A stretch of 33,612 bases of DNA from Sandaracinaceae bacterium (GTDB taxonomy: Bacteria > Myxococcota_A > Polyangia > Polyangiales > JAFGIB01), in contig JADGRF010000056.1 in NCBI GenBank assembly GCA_017881055.1, forward strand, positions 1-33,612, written 5' to 3'. Within the stretch, counting starts at the first letter, position 1. The number at the start of each line of letters is the position of its first letter. Positions 1 to 8,391 of this stretch are shown piece by piece. The notes beneath the pieces were generated by a model. That model was not told the origin of the DNA and did not search any database. It saw only the letters and a program-made list of their open reading frames with translations. The translations under genes were made by a program, and so were the position numbers.

Positions 1-519
1 ACCGTGCGCCGTGTAGCTTCCGAGATCGTCGAGCGCACACGCGGAACGTCCAAGCTGGGCCTGGTCGGGATTCAGAGCGGCGGGCCACCGATTGCGGCGC
101 GGCTCGCTGAGGAAATCCTGCGCGCCGAGCAGCGCGTGGTGCCCGTCGGCGCGCTCGACATGACATTCTACCGCGACGACGCCGCGATCGCGTCGCCCGA
201 TGCGCACGTCAGCCCGAGCACGATCGAGTTCACGGTGCAGGGCGCGGACGTCGTGCTGGTCGATGACGTGCTGCACACCGGGCGCACCGTGCGCGCCGCG
301 ATCGATGCGCTGTTCGACTACGGCAGGCCGCGCCGGATCTGGCTTGCGGTGCTGTGCGATCGCGGCGGGCGTCAGGTACCCATTGCAGCCGACTTCATCG
401 GTCGCGTCTGCGAGGTTCCGGACGGCTACGCGCTCGACGTGCTCGCGGCCGGCGGACCGGAAGATCGTGTGCTGCTGCGTGTCTGGCGACCATCGGAAGC
501 ACCGGGAGGAGCTGCGTGA
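1..519 (+). CDS. pyrR: PyrR bifunctional pyrimidine regulator / uracil phosphoribosyltransferase (5' truncated by window edge)
   Basis: Type I phosphoribosyltransferase fold. The PRPP-binding loop [13 protein letters not shown] lies at about residues 83-95 counted from the GTG at 4, and the family's MTFYRDD stretch is near 53-59. In the PyrR family the protein senses UMP/UTP, often attenuates pyr transcription by binding pyr mRNA, and may convert uracil plus PRPP to UMP. The reading frame is open to base 1, and the visible protein begins inside the usual N-terminal helix (VASEIVER), so the true start is probably just upstream of the window and no pyr leader can be examined. The stop overlaps the pyrB start (GTGA at 516-519), the usual pyrR-pyrB operon order. 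Family assignment is firm; RNA-binding regulation here is inferred from the family. Confidence 0.93.
   Translation, partial: TVRRVASEIVERTRGTSKLGLVGIQSGGPPIAARLAEEILRAEQRVVPVGALDMTFYRDDAAIASPDAHVSPSTIEFTVQGADVVLVDDVLHTGRTVRAAIDALFDYGRPRRIWLAVLCDRGGRQVPIAADFIGRVCEVPDGYALDVLAAGGPEDRVLLRVWRPSEAPGGAA
504..511 (+). promoter_or_regulatory. Ribosome binding site deciding the pyrB GTG start
   Basis: GGGAGGAG lies inside the pyrR 3' end, four bases before the GTG at 516. It supports that start over earlier in-frame codons and suggests translational coupling with pyrR. Confidence 0.7.
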
Positions 520-1481
520 GCGACGGCTTTCGACATCACCATCTGCTCGGCATCGCGGATCTCGATCGCGACGACGTGAACCAGATCCTCGATGCGGCCG
601 AGTCGTTCATCGAGGTCTCGCGCCGGCCGGTGCGCAAGGTGCCGACGCTGCGCGGCAAGACGCTGATCAACATGTTCTTCGAAGCCTCGACGCGCACGCG
701 CACGTCGTTCGAGCTCGCGGGCAAACGCTTGTCTGCCGACGTGGTGAACATCAGCGCGAGCGGGTCCAGCGTCAGCAAGGGCGAGTCGCTGCTCGACACG
801 TGCAAGACGCTCGAGGCGATGCGACCGGACCTGGTCGTGATTCGCCACTCGGCTTCGGGTGCACCGCACTTCGTGGCCAATCAGATTGGCTGCAGCGTGA
901 TCAACGGGGGCGACGGCTCGCACGAGCATCCCACGCAGGCCTTGCTCGATGCGTTCGCGATTCGCAAGTCGCTCGGCACGCTGTCGGGGTTGAAGGTCGC
1001 GATCATCGGCGATATCACGCACTCGCGCGTGGCGCGCAGCAACGCTGCGCTGCTCAAGCTGTTCGGCTCCGAGGTGCGCTTCTGCGCTCCGTACACGCTG
1101 ATGCCCACCGGCGCCGAGACGCTCGGGGTGCGCGTGTTTCACGACCTCGCCAGCGCGCTCGAAGGCGCCGATGTGATCATGCTCTTGCGCATTCAGCGCG
1201 AGCGTCTCGAAGGGCCTCTGGTGCCCAGCATGCGCGAGTACTCCCGGCAATATGGCGTCTCGCAGCGCCACCTCGCGCTCGCCAACCCGCGCGCCATCGT
1301 CATGCATCCGGGCCCGATGAACCGCGGCGTCGAGATCAACTCCGCTCTCGCGGACAGCGAACGCAGCGTCATCCTCGATCAGGTGGAAGCTGGCGTCGCC
1401 GTGCGCATGGCCGTCTTGTATTTGCTCGCGAAGGAGCTGCGCGTGCAGACGGCGCGGCAAGCCGCGAGTGACGCGGGCTGA
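516..1481 (+). CDS. pyrB: Aspartate carbamoyltransferase catalytic subunit
   Basis: Transfers the carbamoyl group of carbamoyl phosphate to L-aspartate, the committed step of pyrimidine synthesis in the cytosol. The 321-residue product carries the carbamoyl-phosphate motif STRTR at residues 58-62, HPTQ at 138-141, and a C-terminal HPGPMNRG segment typical of bacterial enzymes of the class that associates with dihydroorotase. The GTG at 516 is chosen because it overlaps the pyrR stop, has GGGAGGAG (504-511) four bases upstream, and gives the normal family length; a longer in-frame reading would run far back into pyrR. No pyrI regulatory-chain gene follows, and pyrC does not follow either: the next gene is a DUF1343 hydrolase. 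Confidence 0.96.
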   Translation: MSDGFRHHHLLGIADLDRDDVNQILDAAESFIEVSRRPVRKVPTLRGKTLINMFFEASTRTRTSFELAGKRLSADVVNISASGSSVSKGESLLDTCKTLEAMRPDLVVIRHSASGAPHFVANQIGCSVINGGDGSHEHPTQALLDAFAIRKSLGTLSGLKVAIIGDITHSRVARSNAALLKLFGSEVRFCAPYTLMPTGAETLGVRVFHDLASALEGADVIMLLRIQRERLEGPLVPSMREYSRQYGVSQRHLALANPRAIVMHPGPMNRGVEINSALADSERSVILDQVEAGVAVRMAVLYLLAKELRVQTARQAASDAG

Positions 1482-1489
1482 CGTCTAAT

Positions 1490-2701
1490 ATGACGTCTCG
1501 CACGTCTCGCACGTCTCGCGTTCGCACCGGGCTCGATCGCATCGCCCAGGGCGACGACGAGGTGCTGCGCAAGCTGCGTGGGCGGCGCGTGGGCCTGTGC
1601 GCGCATCCTGCGAGTGTCGATACGCAGCTGCGTCACGCGCGCTTCGTGCTCGAAGCTGCGGGCGTCTCGGTGTGTGCGCTGTTCGGTCCCGAGCATGGCT
1701 ACGGCGGCGAAGCGCAGGACATGATCGCGGTCGGCGACGCGAGCAGGACCGAAGACGTGCCGGTGCACTCGCTGTACGGCGCATCGCCCGAGGATCTCAG
1801 CCCGCGTCCTTCGCTGCTGAAGGGCCTCGACGCGATCGTCGTCGACCTGCAGGACGTCGGCTCTCGCTACTACACGTTCGTGTGGACGGCCGTGCTCGTG
1901 CTGCGCGCAGCAGCGCGCGCCGGCATCGAGACGTTCGTGCTGGATCGCCCGAACCCGCTCGGCGGCGTCGTGGTCGAGGGTGGAGCGCAGCGCGCGGGCT
2001 ATCAATCGTTCGTCGGTCTGCGCGACGTCGCCGTGCGCCACGGCATGACGATCGGCGAGCTGTGCGTGATGGCGCAGCGCGAGGAAGGTATCGAGCCGGC
2101 CGCGCTGCACGTGGTGTCCATGCTCGGCTACCAGCGCGAGATGCTGTTCGAAGACACGGGCCTGCCCTGGGTGTTGCCGTCGCCGAACATGCCGACACTC
2201 GACACCGCGCTCGTGTATCCGGGCGGGTGCCTCTTGGAAGGCACGAATCTGTCGGAAGGCCGCGGCAGCACGCGGCCGTTCGAGATCTTCGGTGCGCCAT
2301 TCCTCGATGCGGCGGCGATTGCCGCGCGCGTGACTGCAGCTGACGGCGGCATCCCGGGCGCCGTGCTGCGGCCGCTCACCTTCTCGCCGACGTTTCACAA
2401 GCACGCGCGCGAGCGTTGCTTCGGTCTGCAGGTGCACGTCACCGATCGCCGCGCGCTGCGCTCCTATGCGCTGTACCTGCGCCTGATCGCTGCGGCGTTT
2501 CGCGCGCACCCTTCACAGGCACGCTTTCGCACCGAGACGTACGAGTTCGTGAGCGACCGACCGGCGATCGACCTCTTGACCGGTGGCCCAGAATTCCGGC
2601 GAGTGGTCGAAACCGGCGGCGACTTGGACGATCTCTTGGCCGGCGACGCGGCCCGTGCGAGCGCGTTTTTCACCGCCCGCGCGCCGTATTTGCTCTATTG
2701 A
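1490..2701 (+). CDS. DUF1343 family protein, putative exo-beta-N-acetylmuramidase (NamZ/GH171-like)
   Basis: A 403-residue protein of the DUF1343 family. Conserved stretches are visible: FGPEHGYGG near residues 65-73, DLQDVGSRYYTF near 120-131, LDRPNPLGG near 151-159, and LPSPNMPTLDTALVYPGG further on. Characterised members (NamZ, glycoside hydrolase family GH171) release terminal MurNAc from peptidoglycan fragments, so a role in wall turnover or in digesting prey wall is plausible but inferred. The N-terminus is odd: residues 2-10 are three Thr-Ser-Arg triplets encoded by a perfect 9-bp repeat. No obvious signal peptide is seen with this start. The gene begins 8 bp after pyrB, so it may be cotranscribed with pyrRB without sharing the pathway. 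The ATG at 1490 lacks a clear Shine-Dalgarno sequence, and a later start inside the conserved region cannot be excluded. Confidence 0.85.
   Translation: MTSRTSRTSRVRTGLDRIAQGDDEVLRKLRGRRVGLCAHPASVDTQLRHARFVLEAAGVSVCALFGPEHGYGGEAQDMIAVGDASRTEDVPVHSLYGASPEDLSPRPSLLKGLDAIVVDLQDVGSRYYTFVWTAVLVLRAAARAGIETFVLDRPNPLGGVVVEGGAQRAGYQSFVGLRDVAVRHGMTIGELCVMAQREEGIEPAALHVVSMLGYQREMLFEDTGLPWVLPSPNMPTLDTALVYPGGCLLEGTNLSEGRGSTRPFEIFGAPFLDAAAIAARVTAADGGIPGAVLRPLTFSPTFHKHARERCFGLQVHVTDRRALRSYALYLRLIAAAFRAHPSQARFRTETYEFVSDRPAIDLLTGGPEFRRVVETGGDLDDLLAGDAARASAFFTARAPYLLY
1493..1519 (+). repeat. Three perfect tandem 9-bp repeats (ACGTCTCGC)
   Basis: Units at 1493-1501, 1502-1510 and 1511-1519 are identical and in frame, giving Thr-Ser-Arg three times at the start of the DUF1343 protein. 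A partial copy, GACGTCT, sits before the start codon at 1480-1486. The period is a multiple of three, so copy-number change would keep the frame. Confidence 0.9.
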
Positions 2702-2740
2702 GCCCTACCTGGGCCAGCGCAGGCGAGCGCCAACTCGATT

Positions 2741-2760
2741 GCGCTTTGCCTCGAAAGCGC
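2741..2760 (+). promoter_or_regulatory. Inverted repeat upstream of the kinase/sigma-54 activator gene
   Basis: Perfect 7-bp arms GCGCTTT (2741-2747) and AAAGCGC (2754-2760) flank a 6-base loop. It sits between the DUF1343 stop (2701) and the ATG at 2777, followed by an AT-richer stretch (CATATTACT). It could end pyr-operon transcription (no U-run follows), act as an operator, or hold the translation start in a hairpin. Function is inference. Confidence 0.5.
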
Positions 2761-2776
2761 CCCATATTACTGGGTG

Positions 2777-5700
2777 ATGGGGCAAGCTAAGCAGACAACC
2801 GGGTTGACATCGCGGGATCTCCTGGCCGGTCGCTACGAGTTGGGGCGGGAGCTCGGGCGGGGCGCCCAGGGCCGGGTGATCCTCGCGCTCGATCACGCCG
2901 CTGGCATGGCGGAGCGCGTGCTCAAGCTGGTGCCCGAGAGCGAAGCCGAGCGCGTGCGCTGGGAGTTCACGCTGCTAAAGGCGCTCGCCCATCCGAACCT
3001 GGCGCGCGTGTTCGAGCTGCTGCGCTTTGCCGAGCCGGTGCCGAAGCTCTCGCTGGCGCGCGGCACGCTCGCGCTGGTCTGCGAGGTTGCTGCTGGCTCA
3101 CCGGCAGACGTGCTGGCGCGTGCACGCGCGCGTGATCGCGATGGCTTGATCGCGCTGACCTGGCTCGTGCTCGACCGGGTCGCCCGCGCGCTCTCCGCGA
3201 TCCATGCGCAAGGCTTCGTGCACGGCGACGTCAAGCCCGCGAACGTGATCGTGGCGGACGACACGGGCGGCCCCGCGGACGTGAAGCTGATCGATCTCGG
3301 GCTCTCGCGCGCGCCCGGTGCGATCACGGGCGTCTCGGGCACTCTCGGCTATCTCGCGCCCGAGCTGTTTCGCGGAGAGCTGTCTGCAGCAGCTGACATC
3401 TACGCGCTCGCGATGACAGGCGTACGCCTGCTCTCCCCCGGCAGCGATCCGGACCCGAGCCTATCGCCTGTGGAAGATCTGCTGCGCGCCTTCGCCGCTG
3501 CGTCGAGCGATCCGCTGCCGCAGTTCGTTCCGCCAGCGCTTGCTCGCCTGCTCGGCGAGATGCGCGCGCAAGACCCTGCGCTGCGGCCGAGCGCGCGCGA
3601 AGTCGTGCGGCGGATCGAAGACAGCGTCTCCGATGGATCCGTCCCGAAGCCGAGCGCGCGCGCTGAAAGCGTGGCGCCACCCGCGGAGCCGGGTACGACC
3701 CGCACGGCTCTCGAACGCGCGCTCTTCGCCACGCAACTGCCGCTTGCCGGCCAGCGCGACGCGCTCGCGGCCCTCCTTGCGGCCCTAGGCAGCTCGGGGT
3801 TGGTCGCCGTCGTGGGTCCGCCCGGCTCGGGTCGCTCACGTCTGGTGCGGGAGGCGGTGGGTCGCTTGCAAGTCGAGGCAGCGGCCAAGGGCGCGACAGT
3901 TCCCACGTATCGGGTGCACGCGACGCTGCCCGTCGCGATCGACCCGCATCGGGCGATCGTGCACATCACGGCTGGCGATCAGGCTCTGGAGGAGCGCGCG
4001 CGCGCGCTGTTGCGCTCCGCGGAGGTCACCGGCGTCAGCTGCACGATCGTGCTGGAGCGCGAGCACGAGCTGCCGTCCGCCGATGCGGGCGTTCACACGA
4101 CCCCACTCACGATGCTCGAGATCGAGTCACTGCTGACACATGCGCTGCCGGATGCGGCAGTCAAAGCGCCGTTGGCCCGCGAAGCTGCTGCCGTCAGCGG
4201 CAGCCTGGCCGGCCGGTTGTGTCGAGTGCTGGGGGCTGCTTTTTCTAGCGGCGACGACCCTGCACGTGCGGGCGTGCTGCGCGCTCACGAGGGCATCGCG
4301 GCAGCGCACGCGAGCTTGCCTGCAGGGGCGGACGAGCTGGCACGCCTGCTCGCGGTAGCCGGTGGAACGCTGCCGTGGGCCGCGGCGCTGGCCTGCATCC
4401 CAGACGCGGACCAGCTGTCGCGTGCGGCGCACCTCTTGGCCGCGCTCGGCCTGTGCACACGCGACGAGCACGGTGAGCTCGAGCTTCTACCCGCGCTCGT
4501 GCACGAGCTTCGCGCGTCCATCGCTCAGGGCGAGCAACGGGCGCTGGCGCAGCGAGTGCCTGCTGCGTTGGTGCGCGGCCGTGCGCGCGCCTTTCTGGCG
4601 CACGCGCAGGGCGATCTCGTATCCGCGGAGGCCGCCCTCCGCTCGGAGATCGAGGCGGCGCTCCGACAAGGTGAGCCTGCGCGCGCCGAGCGGCTCGTTG
4701 GCGATGCGCTGCTCCTGCTTGGTAGCCTGCCGATCCACCTGCAGCTGATGGCGGCGGACGCGCTTCGGGCCCAAGGTCGCTACGCCGCCGCGCAGCGCGT
4801 GCTCGAAGCCGTGAACGACGTTGCTGCGCTCGCGGCGCGCGCCGAGCTCTCGCGCCTGCAGGGTGAGGCCGGGCAGGCGAGGTCGCTTGCCGAGCGCGTG
4901 TGCGAACAGGCCGCCGAGCGCTCACCGGCAGCGCGTGCCGCCACCGTCCTTCTGGCGCGTCTAGCGCTCGACGCCGGCGATCCGGCGAGCGCGCTCTCGT
5001 TGGCCGAACGAGTCGAGCCCGCGACCGACGATGACGCGGCGCTTCGTGCGGCCGAGGTTGCAGCGCTCGCGGAGCTCTCACTCGGCGAGCCGACGCGTGC
5101 GCGCGCGCGCGCGGAGCAGGCCCTCGTGGTCGCGCGCGCGCGCGGGCTGCGTGCCGTCGAAGCGCGTCTGTCCTCCGTGCTGGCTTGCGTGCATCGCGCG
5201 TTGCTCGAACCCGTGGCCGCGCGCCGCGAATTCACGCGTGCGTATGACTTGGCGGACGCCGCCGGCGAGCAGCATGCGGCCGCGAGCTTTCTCGTGAACC
5301 TAGCGACCTCGCAGCTCGACGCGGGCGAGCTCGGCCCCGCGCTCGAGGCGTGTCGCCAGGGAGCGCGCCGCTTGGCGCAGCTCGGGCGTGAGCGCGACTT
5401 GGCACGTGTGCTCTACAACTGGGCTTTCGCGCGCCACCTGTCGGGCGACGACGCAGGCGCAGAGGCCTCGCTCGAGCACGCGCTACAGGCGGCTGAGCAT
5501 GGTGGTGATGCCTCGGCGCTCGCCTTTGCGCTCATCTTGCGTGCGGAGCTCGCCGGCCAAGCAGGGGATGCAACGCGCGCGCGCGCGACGCTCGAGCAGA
5601 TCGACGAGCTCGATCGAATCGACGCAAGCGAGCGAAAAGGGCTCCTCGCACGTGCCGCGACCGTGTTCGCGTCGGTTGCCGAGCTAGCCGGCAGTGAAGA

Positions 5701-7615
5701 ATGGCTTGCGTCGGCACGCTCGGGAGCGGCCGCTGAAGACGGCGCGGCGGCAGTCGAGCTTGCGCTGGCGGATACGGCGTTGTGTCGAGCACGCGGTCAG
5801 CTGGGCGAGGCTGCGCTCGCGGCGGAGCAGGCGCTCGCGCTGGCACGTGAGCGCGGCGAATACGGGATCGAGGTCAGCGCGCTCTTGGCTGCCGCGCAAG
5901 CGGCTGAAGCCGCAGGCGACGGAGCGCTTGCGCGTGGTCGTTATGCCGAGCTGCGTTCCTTGTTGGATGCGGCCGCGCTCACGCTGCTGCCCGTCGATCG
6001 CATGCGCTTGCGCGCGGTACCCGCCTACCGCGCCGCGTTTGCCGCGCTGCCCAAGCCTGCTGCCGCTGGCAGCGGCAACGCCGAGCGCTGGCGCAAGCTC
6101 GCCGCGCTGGCCAAGCGCCTGGCCGTGCCGCATCGTCCTGCGCGCCTGTACGAGATCGTGCTCGACGCCGCGATCGATCTGAGCGGCGCGGAGCGCGCAT
6201 ACTTGCTCTGGAACGACGCCGAAGGCGTGCCGCGCGTGCGTGCGGCGCGCGGTCTCGGGGAACGTCAGCTGCCTGCGGACGCCGTGTCGCGCTCGATTGC
6301 GACGCGCGTGATCGCAACCGGTCAGCCACTGTCCACCGTCGATGCCAGCGCCGATGCGCGGCTGTCGAGCGCGGCCAGCGTGCACGCGCTCGCGCTGCGC
6401 TCGGTGCTAGCCGTTCCGATCCGCTCGGCGCTCGAAATACGCGGTGCCCTGTACTTGGACGACCGGCTGCGCCCGTTTGCGTTCGGCGAGGAAGATGTCG
6501 CGCTGCTTTCCGACTTGGCCGACCTCGCGGCGCTCGCGCTGGAGTCCTCGGAGCTGCTGCGGCGCGAGCGGCGGGCCGTGCGTCGCTTGTTCGTGGCGCG
6601 CGAGCGGCTGGCGCGACGCGTCGAGGCGCAGGCGGTGGAGCTGCAGTCGTTGCGCGAAACCGGCGAGCTCGCGCAGAGCTATCCCGGCATCATCGTTCAT
6701 AGCGCCGCCATGCACGAGGCCATGCGCCTTTCGTTGCGCGTCGCGCGTACCGACGTCCCCGTCTTGCTGCGCGGTGAGAGCGGGACGGGCAAGGAGCTCG
6801 TGGCCAAAGCGATCCACGCCGAGAGCATGCGCAAGGATCGCCCGTTCGTCACGGAGAACTGCGGCGCCATTCCGGAGACTCTGCTCGAGAGCGCGCTCTT
6901 CGGTCACGTCAAAGGCGCATTCACGGGGGCGGACCGGCGCAGGCAGGGCCTGTTCGAGATCGCCGACGGTGGCACGCTCTTTCTCGACGAGATCGGCGAG
7001 ATGACACCCGCCATGCAGGCGCGCCTGCTGCGCGTGCTGCAGGATGGCGAGATCCGTCCGGTGGGCGGTGAGCGTGGATCGCGCGTGGATGTACGCGTGA
7101 TCGCGGCGACCCACCGCGATCTGGAAGGGATGGTGAAGTCCGGCGGTTTTCGCGAGGATCTCTACTATCGCTTGGCCGTCGTCAGCGTGGCGTTGCCCCC
7201 GCTGCGCGAGCGCGGTGACGATATCGCGCCGTTGGTTGCGCACTTCATCGCGAAGCACGCGAAGGGCAAGAAGGTTCGCGTGGAGCGCCGCGCGCTCGAC
7301 CGCCTGCGCGCGGAGCGTTGGCCCGGCAACGTGCGTCAGCTGGAAAACGAGATGCGCCGCGCGCTCGCGCTGTGCGACGACGTGATCCGTGAAGACAGCT
7401 TCAGCTTTGCTCCCAGCGCAGGTGCCGCTATGGGATCCGACGCAGGTACTCCCGCCGAGCTGGATCTACGCGCCCAGATCGACGCGCTCGAACGCCGCCT
7501 GATCCGTCGCGCGCTCGACGATTCCAAAGGCAATCAGACCAAAGCCTCCGAGCTGCTCGGCGTTTCGCGCTTCGGCTTGCAGAAGATGCAGAAGCGTCTA
7601 AGCCGACTCGCCTAG
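2777..7615 (+). CDS. Giant Ser/Thr protein kinase - ATPase - TPR-like - GAF - sigma-54 activator fusion
   Basis: 1,612 residues. Kinase domain at about 20-280: glycine-rich loop [12 protein letters not shown] lysine near 50, catalytic loop HGDVKPAN (Gly replaces Arg of HRD), DLG instead of DFG, and LAPE. Next is a P-loop GPPGSGRS near 347, then several hundred residues of Ala/Leu/Arg-rich helical repeats (TPR-like), a GAF domain near 1110-1255, and a short coiled linker. The sigma-54 AAA+ domain (about 1300-1530) has Walker A GESGTGKE, the GAFTGA loop at 1380-1385, Walker B LFLDEIGE and [10 protein letters not shown]. It ends in a Fis-type HTH with [14 protein letters not shown]. Such activators remodel sigma-54 RNA polymerase; here kinase and GAF inputs probably control it. 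The adjacent GTG at 2774 would add one Met. No good ribosome site is visible, so translation may be leaderless or depend on the upstream hairpin. Confidence 0.92.
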   Translation: MGQAKQTTGLTSRDLLAGRYELGRELGRGAQGRVILALDHAAGMAERVLKLVPESEAERVRWEFTLLKALAHPNLARVFELLRFAEPVPKLSLARGTLALVCEVAAGSPADVLARARARDRDGLIALTWLVLDRVARALSAIHAQGFVHGDVKPANVIVADDTGGPADVKLIDLGLSRAPGAITGVSGTLGYLAPELFRGELSAAADIYALAMTGVRLLSPGSDPDPSLSPVEDLLRAFAAASSDPLPQFVPPALARLLGEMRAQDPALRPSAREVVRRIEDSVSDGSVPKPSARAESVAPPAEPGTTRTALERALFATQLPLAGQRDALAALLAALGSSGLVAVVGPPGSGRSRLVREAVGRLQVEAAAKGATVPTYRVHATLPVAIDPHRAIVHITAGDQALEERARALLRSAEVTGVSCTIVLEREHELPSADAGVHTTPLTMLEIESLLTHALPDAAVKAPLAREAAAVSGSLAGRLCRVLGAAFSSGDDPARAGVLRAHEGIAAAHASLPAGADELARLLAVAGGTLPWAAALACIPDADQLSRAAHLLAALGLCTRDEHGELELLPALVHELRASIAQGEQRALAQRVPAALVRGRARAFLAHAQGDLVSAEAALRSEIEAALRQGEPARAERLVGDALLLLGSLPIHLQLMAADALRAQGRYAAAQRVLEAVNDVAALAARAELSRLQGEAGQARSLAERVCEQAAERSPAARAATVLLARLALDAGDPASALSLAERVEPATDDDAALRAAEVAALAELSLGEPTRARARAEQALVVARARGLRAVEARLSSVLACVHRALLEPVAARREFTRAYDLADAAGEQHAAASFLVNLATSQLDAGELGPALEACRQGARRLAQLGRERDLARVLYNWAFARHLSGDDAGAEASLEHALQAAEHGGDASALAFALILRAELAGQAGDATRARATLEQIDELDRIDASERKGLLARAATVFASVAELAGSEEWLASARSGAAAEDGAAAVELALADTALCRARGQLGEAALAAEQALALARERGEYGIEVSALLAAAQAAEAAGDGALARGRYAELRSLLDAAALTLLPVDRMRLRAVPAYRAAFAALPKPAAAGSGNAERWRKLAALAKRLAVPHRPARLYEIVLDAAIDLSGAERAYLLWNDAEGVPRVRAARGLGERQLPADAVSRSIATRVIATGQPLSTVDASADARLSSAASVHALALRSVLAVPIRSALEIRGALYLDDRLRPFAFGEEDVALLSDLADLAALALESSELLRRERRAVRRLFVARERLARRVEAQAVELQSLRETGELAQSYPGIIVHSAAMHEAMRLSLRVARTDVPVLLRGESGTGKELVAKAIHAESMRKDRPFVTENCGAIPETLLESALFGHVKGAFTGADRRRQGLFEIADGGTLFLDEIGEMTPAMQARLLRVLQDGEIRPVGGERGSRVDVRVIAATHRDLEGMVKSGGFREDLYYRLAVVSVALPPLRERGDDIAPLVAHFIAKHAKGKKVRVERRALDRLRAERWPGNVRQLENEMRRALALCDDVIREDSFSFAPSAGAAMGSDAGTPAELDLRAQIDALERRLIRRALDDSKGNQTKASELLGVSRFGLQKMQKRLSRLA

Positions 7616-7662
7616 AGTCGGCCAGGAACCCAGCCGACTCGCCTAGAGTCGGCCAGGAACCC
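7601..7662 (+). repeat. Two perfect 31-bp tandem units, each a hairpin; the first contains the kinase stop codon
   Basis: Units 7601-7631 and 7632-7662 are identical. Each carries arms GCCGACTC and GAGTCGGC around the loop GCCTA: 7602-7609/7615-7622 and 7633-7640/7646-7653. The first copy encodes the last residues SRLA and the TAG stop; the second is non-coding and lies just before the end of the convergent metallophosphoesterase gene (stop at 7674-7676). The position between convergent genes suggests a transcription end signal, but there is no U-run. The duplication is seen directly; terminator function is inferred. Confidence 0.85.
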
Positions 7663-7673
7663 AGTCTATTGAG

Positions 7674-8351
7674 TTAGAGCGGAAACTCGGGACCCGCAGT
7701 CGTGGCACCGTTGGGCGCGTAGTCCAGGAAGCGCGCCTGCCGGGCTTCGAAGTCGAGCACGAGGCAGCACGGGTCTCTGCGCTGCAGCAGTGTTCCCGCG
7801 TTGATCATCGTGACGCCTTCGACCACGCGCACCATGCGCCGATGCGTGTGACCCGAGCACATGAGCTTGTAGCGGTGCTCGGCGAGCAGGCTCTGCAGCA
7901 CGGTGTTGTCGGTGAGCGCGGCGCCGTGATCGTGCGGATACAGCGTGGCCATGTCGTCGTTTCCGAGGCCGTGACCGAACAACAGAAGGCCGAGTGGAGT
8001 CTCGATCTCGATCGACGCGGGCAGCCCCCGCAAGTAGTCGCGCGCGACATCGTCGATCTCGGCGACCAAGCCCGCGTCTGGGAGATGACGCATCTCGCCG
8101 TCGAGCAGCCAACGATCATGGTTGCCGCTGACCACGTGCGCGCCGCCCGCGCGCAGCAGCTCGCAGCAGCGCGCGACGCCAGCCTCGTGCTGCGGTCCGT
8201 CGGCGATGTCGCCGGTCGCGAGCACCAGCTCCACCTCGCGCTCACGCAGCGTGCGCAGCGCCCACGCCAAGACCTCATGCTCCGTATGAATGTCGCCGAT
8301 CACGCCAATGCGACGTCGACACGCGAGCTTGGGCTGCCCAGCCTGCACCAT
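7674..8351 (-). CDS. Calcineurin-like metallophosphoesterase
   Basis: A 225-residue protein with the full metal-binding motif set of the calcineurin-like family: GDIH near 19-22, GDIADG near 47-52, GNHD near 76-79, GHG near 126-128 and GHTHR further on. It should bind two metal ions in the cytosol and hydrolyse a phosphomonoester or phosphodiester; the substrate cannot be told from sequence. The size and GDIH-GD-GNHD-GHTH layout fit the small YfcE/DR1281-like phosphodiesterase type. It is the last gene of the leftward run, 40 bp after larC, and converges on the kinase/sigma-54 activator gene. The ATG at 8351 lacks a clear Shine-Dalgarno sequence; a slightly later start is possible because the conserved core begins near residue 15. 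Confidence 0.9.
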   Translation of the reverse strand: MVQAGQPKLACRRRIGVIGDIHTEHEVLAWALRTLREREVELVLATGDIADGPQHEAGVARCCELLRAGGAHVVSGNHDRWLLDGEMRHLPDAGLVAEIDDVARDYLRGLPASIEIETPLGLLLFGHGLGNDDMATLYPHDHGAALTDNTVLQSLLAEHRYKLMCSGHTHRRMVRVVEGVTMINAGTLLQRRDPCCLVLDFEARQARFLDYAPNGATTAGPEFPL

Positions 8352-8391
8352 AGATAGGCGCGAGCATAACAGACGCTTGTGATCTTGTTAC

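Noticed and set aside
5100..5150. Short GC alternations (CGCGCGCG) as possible repeats or Z-DNA signals
   Set aside because: They fall in Ala/Arg codons of a GC-rich gene and recur widely; nothing sets them apart from codon use.
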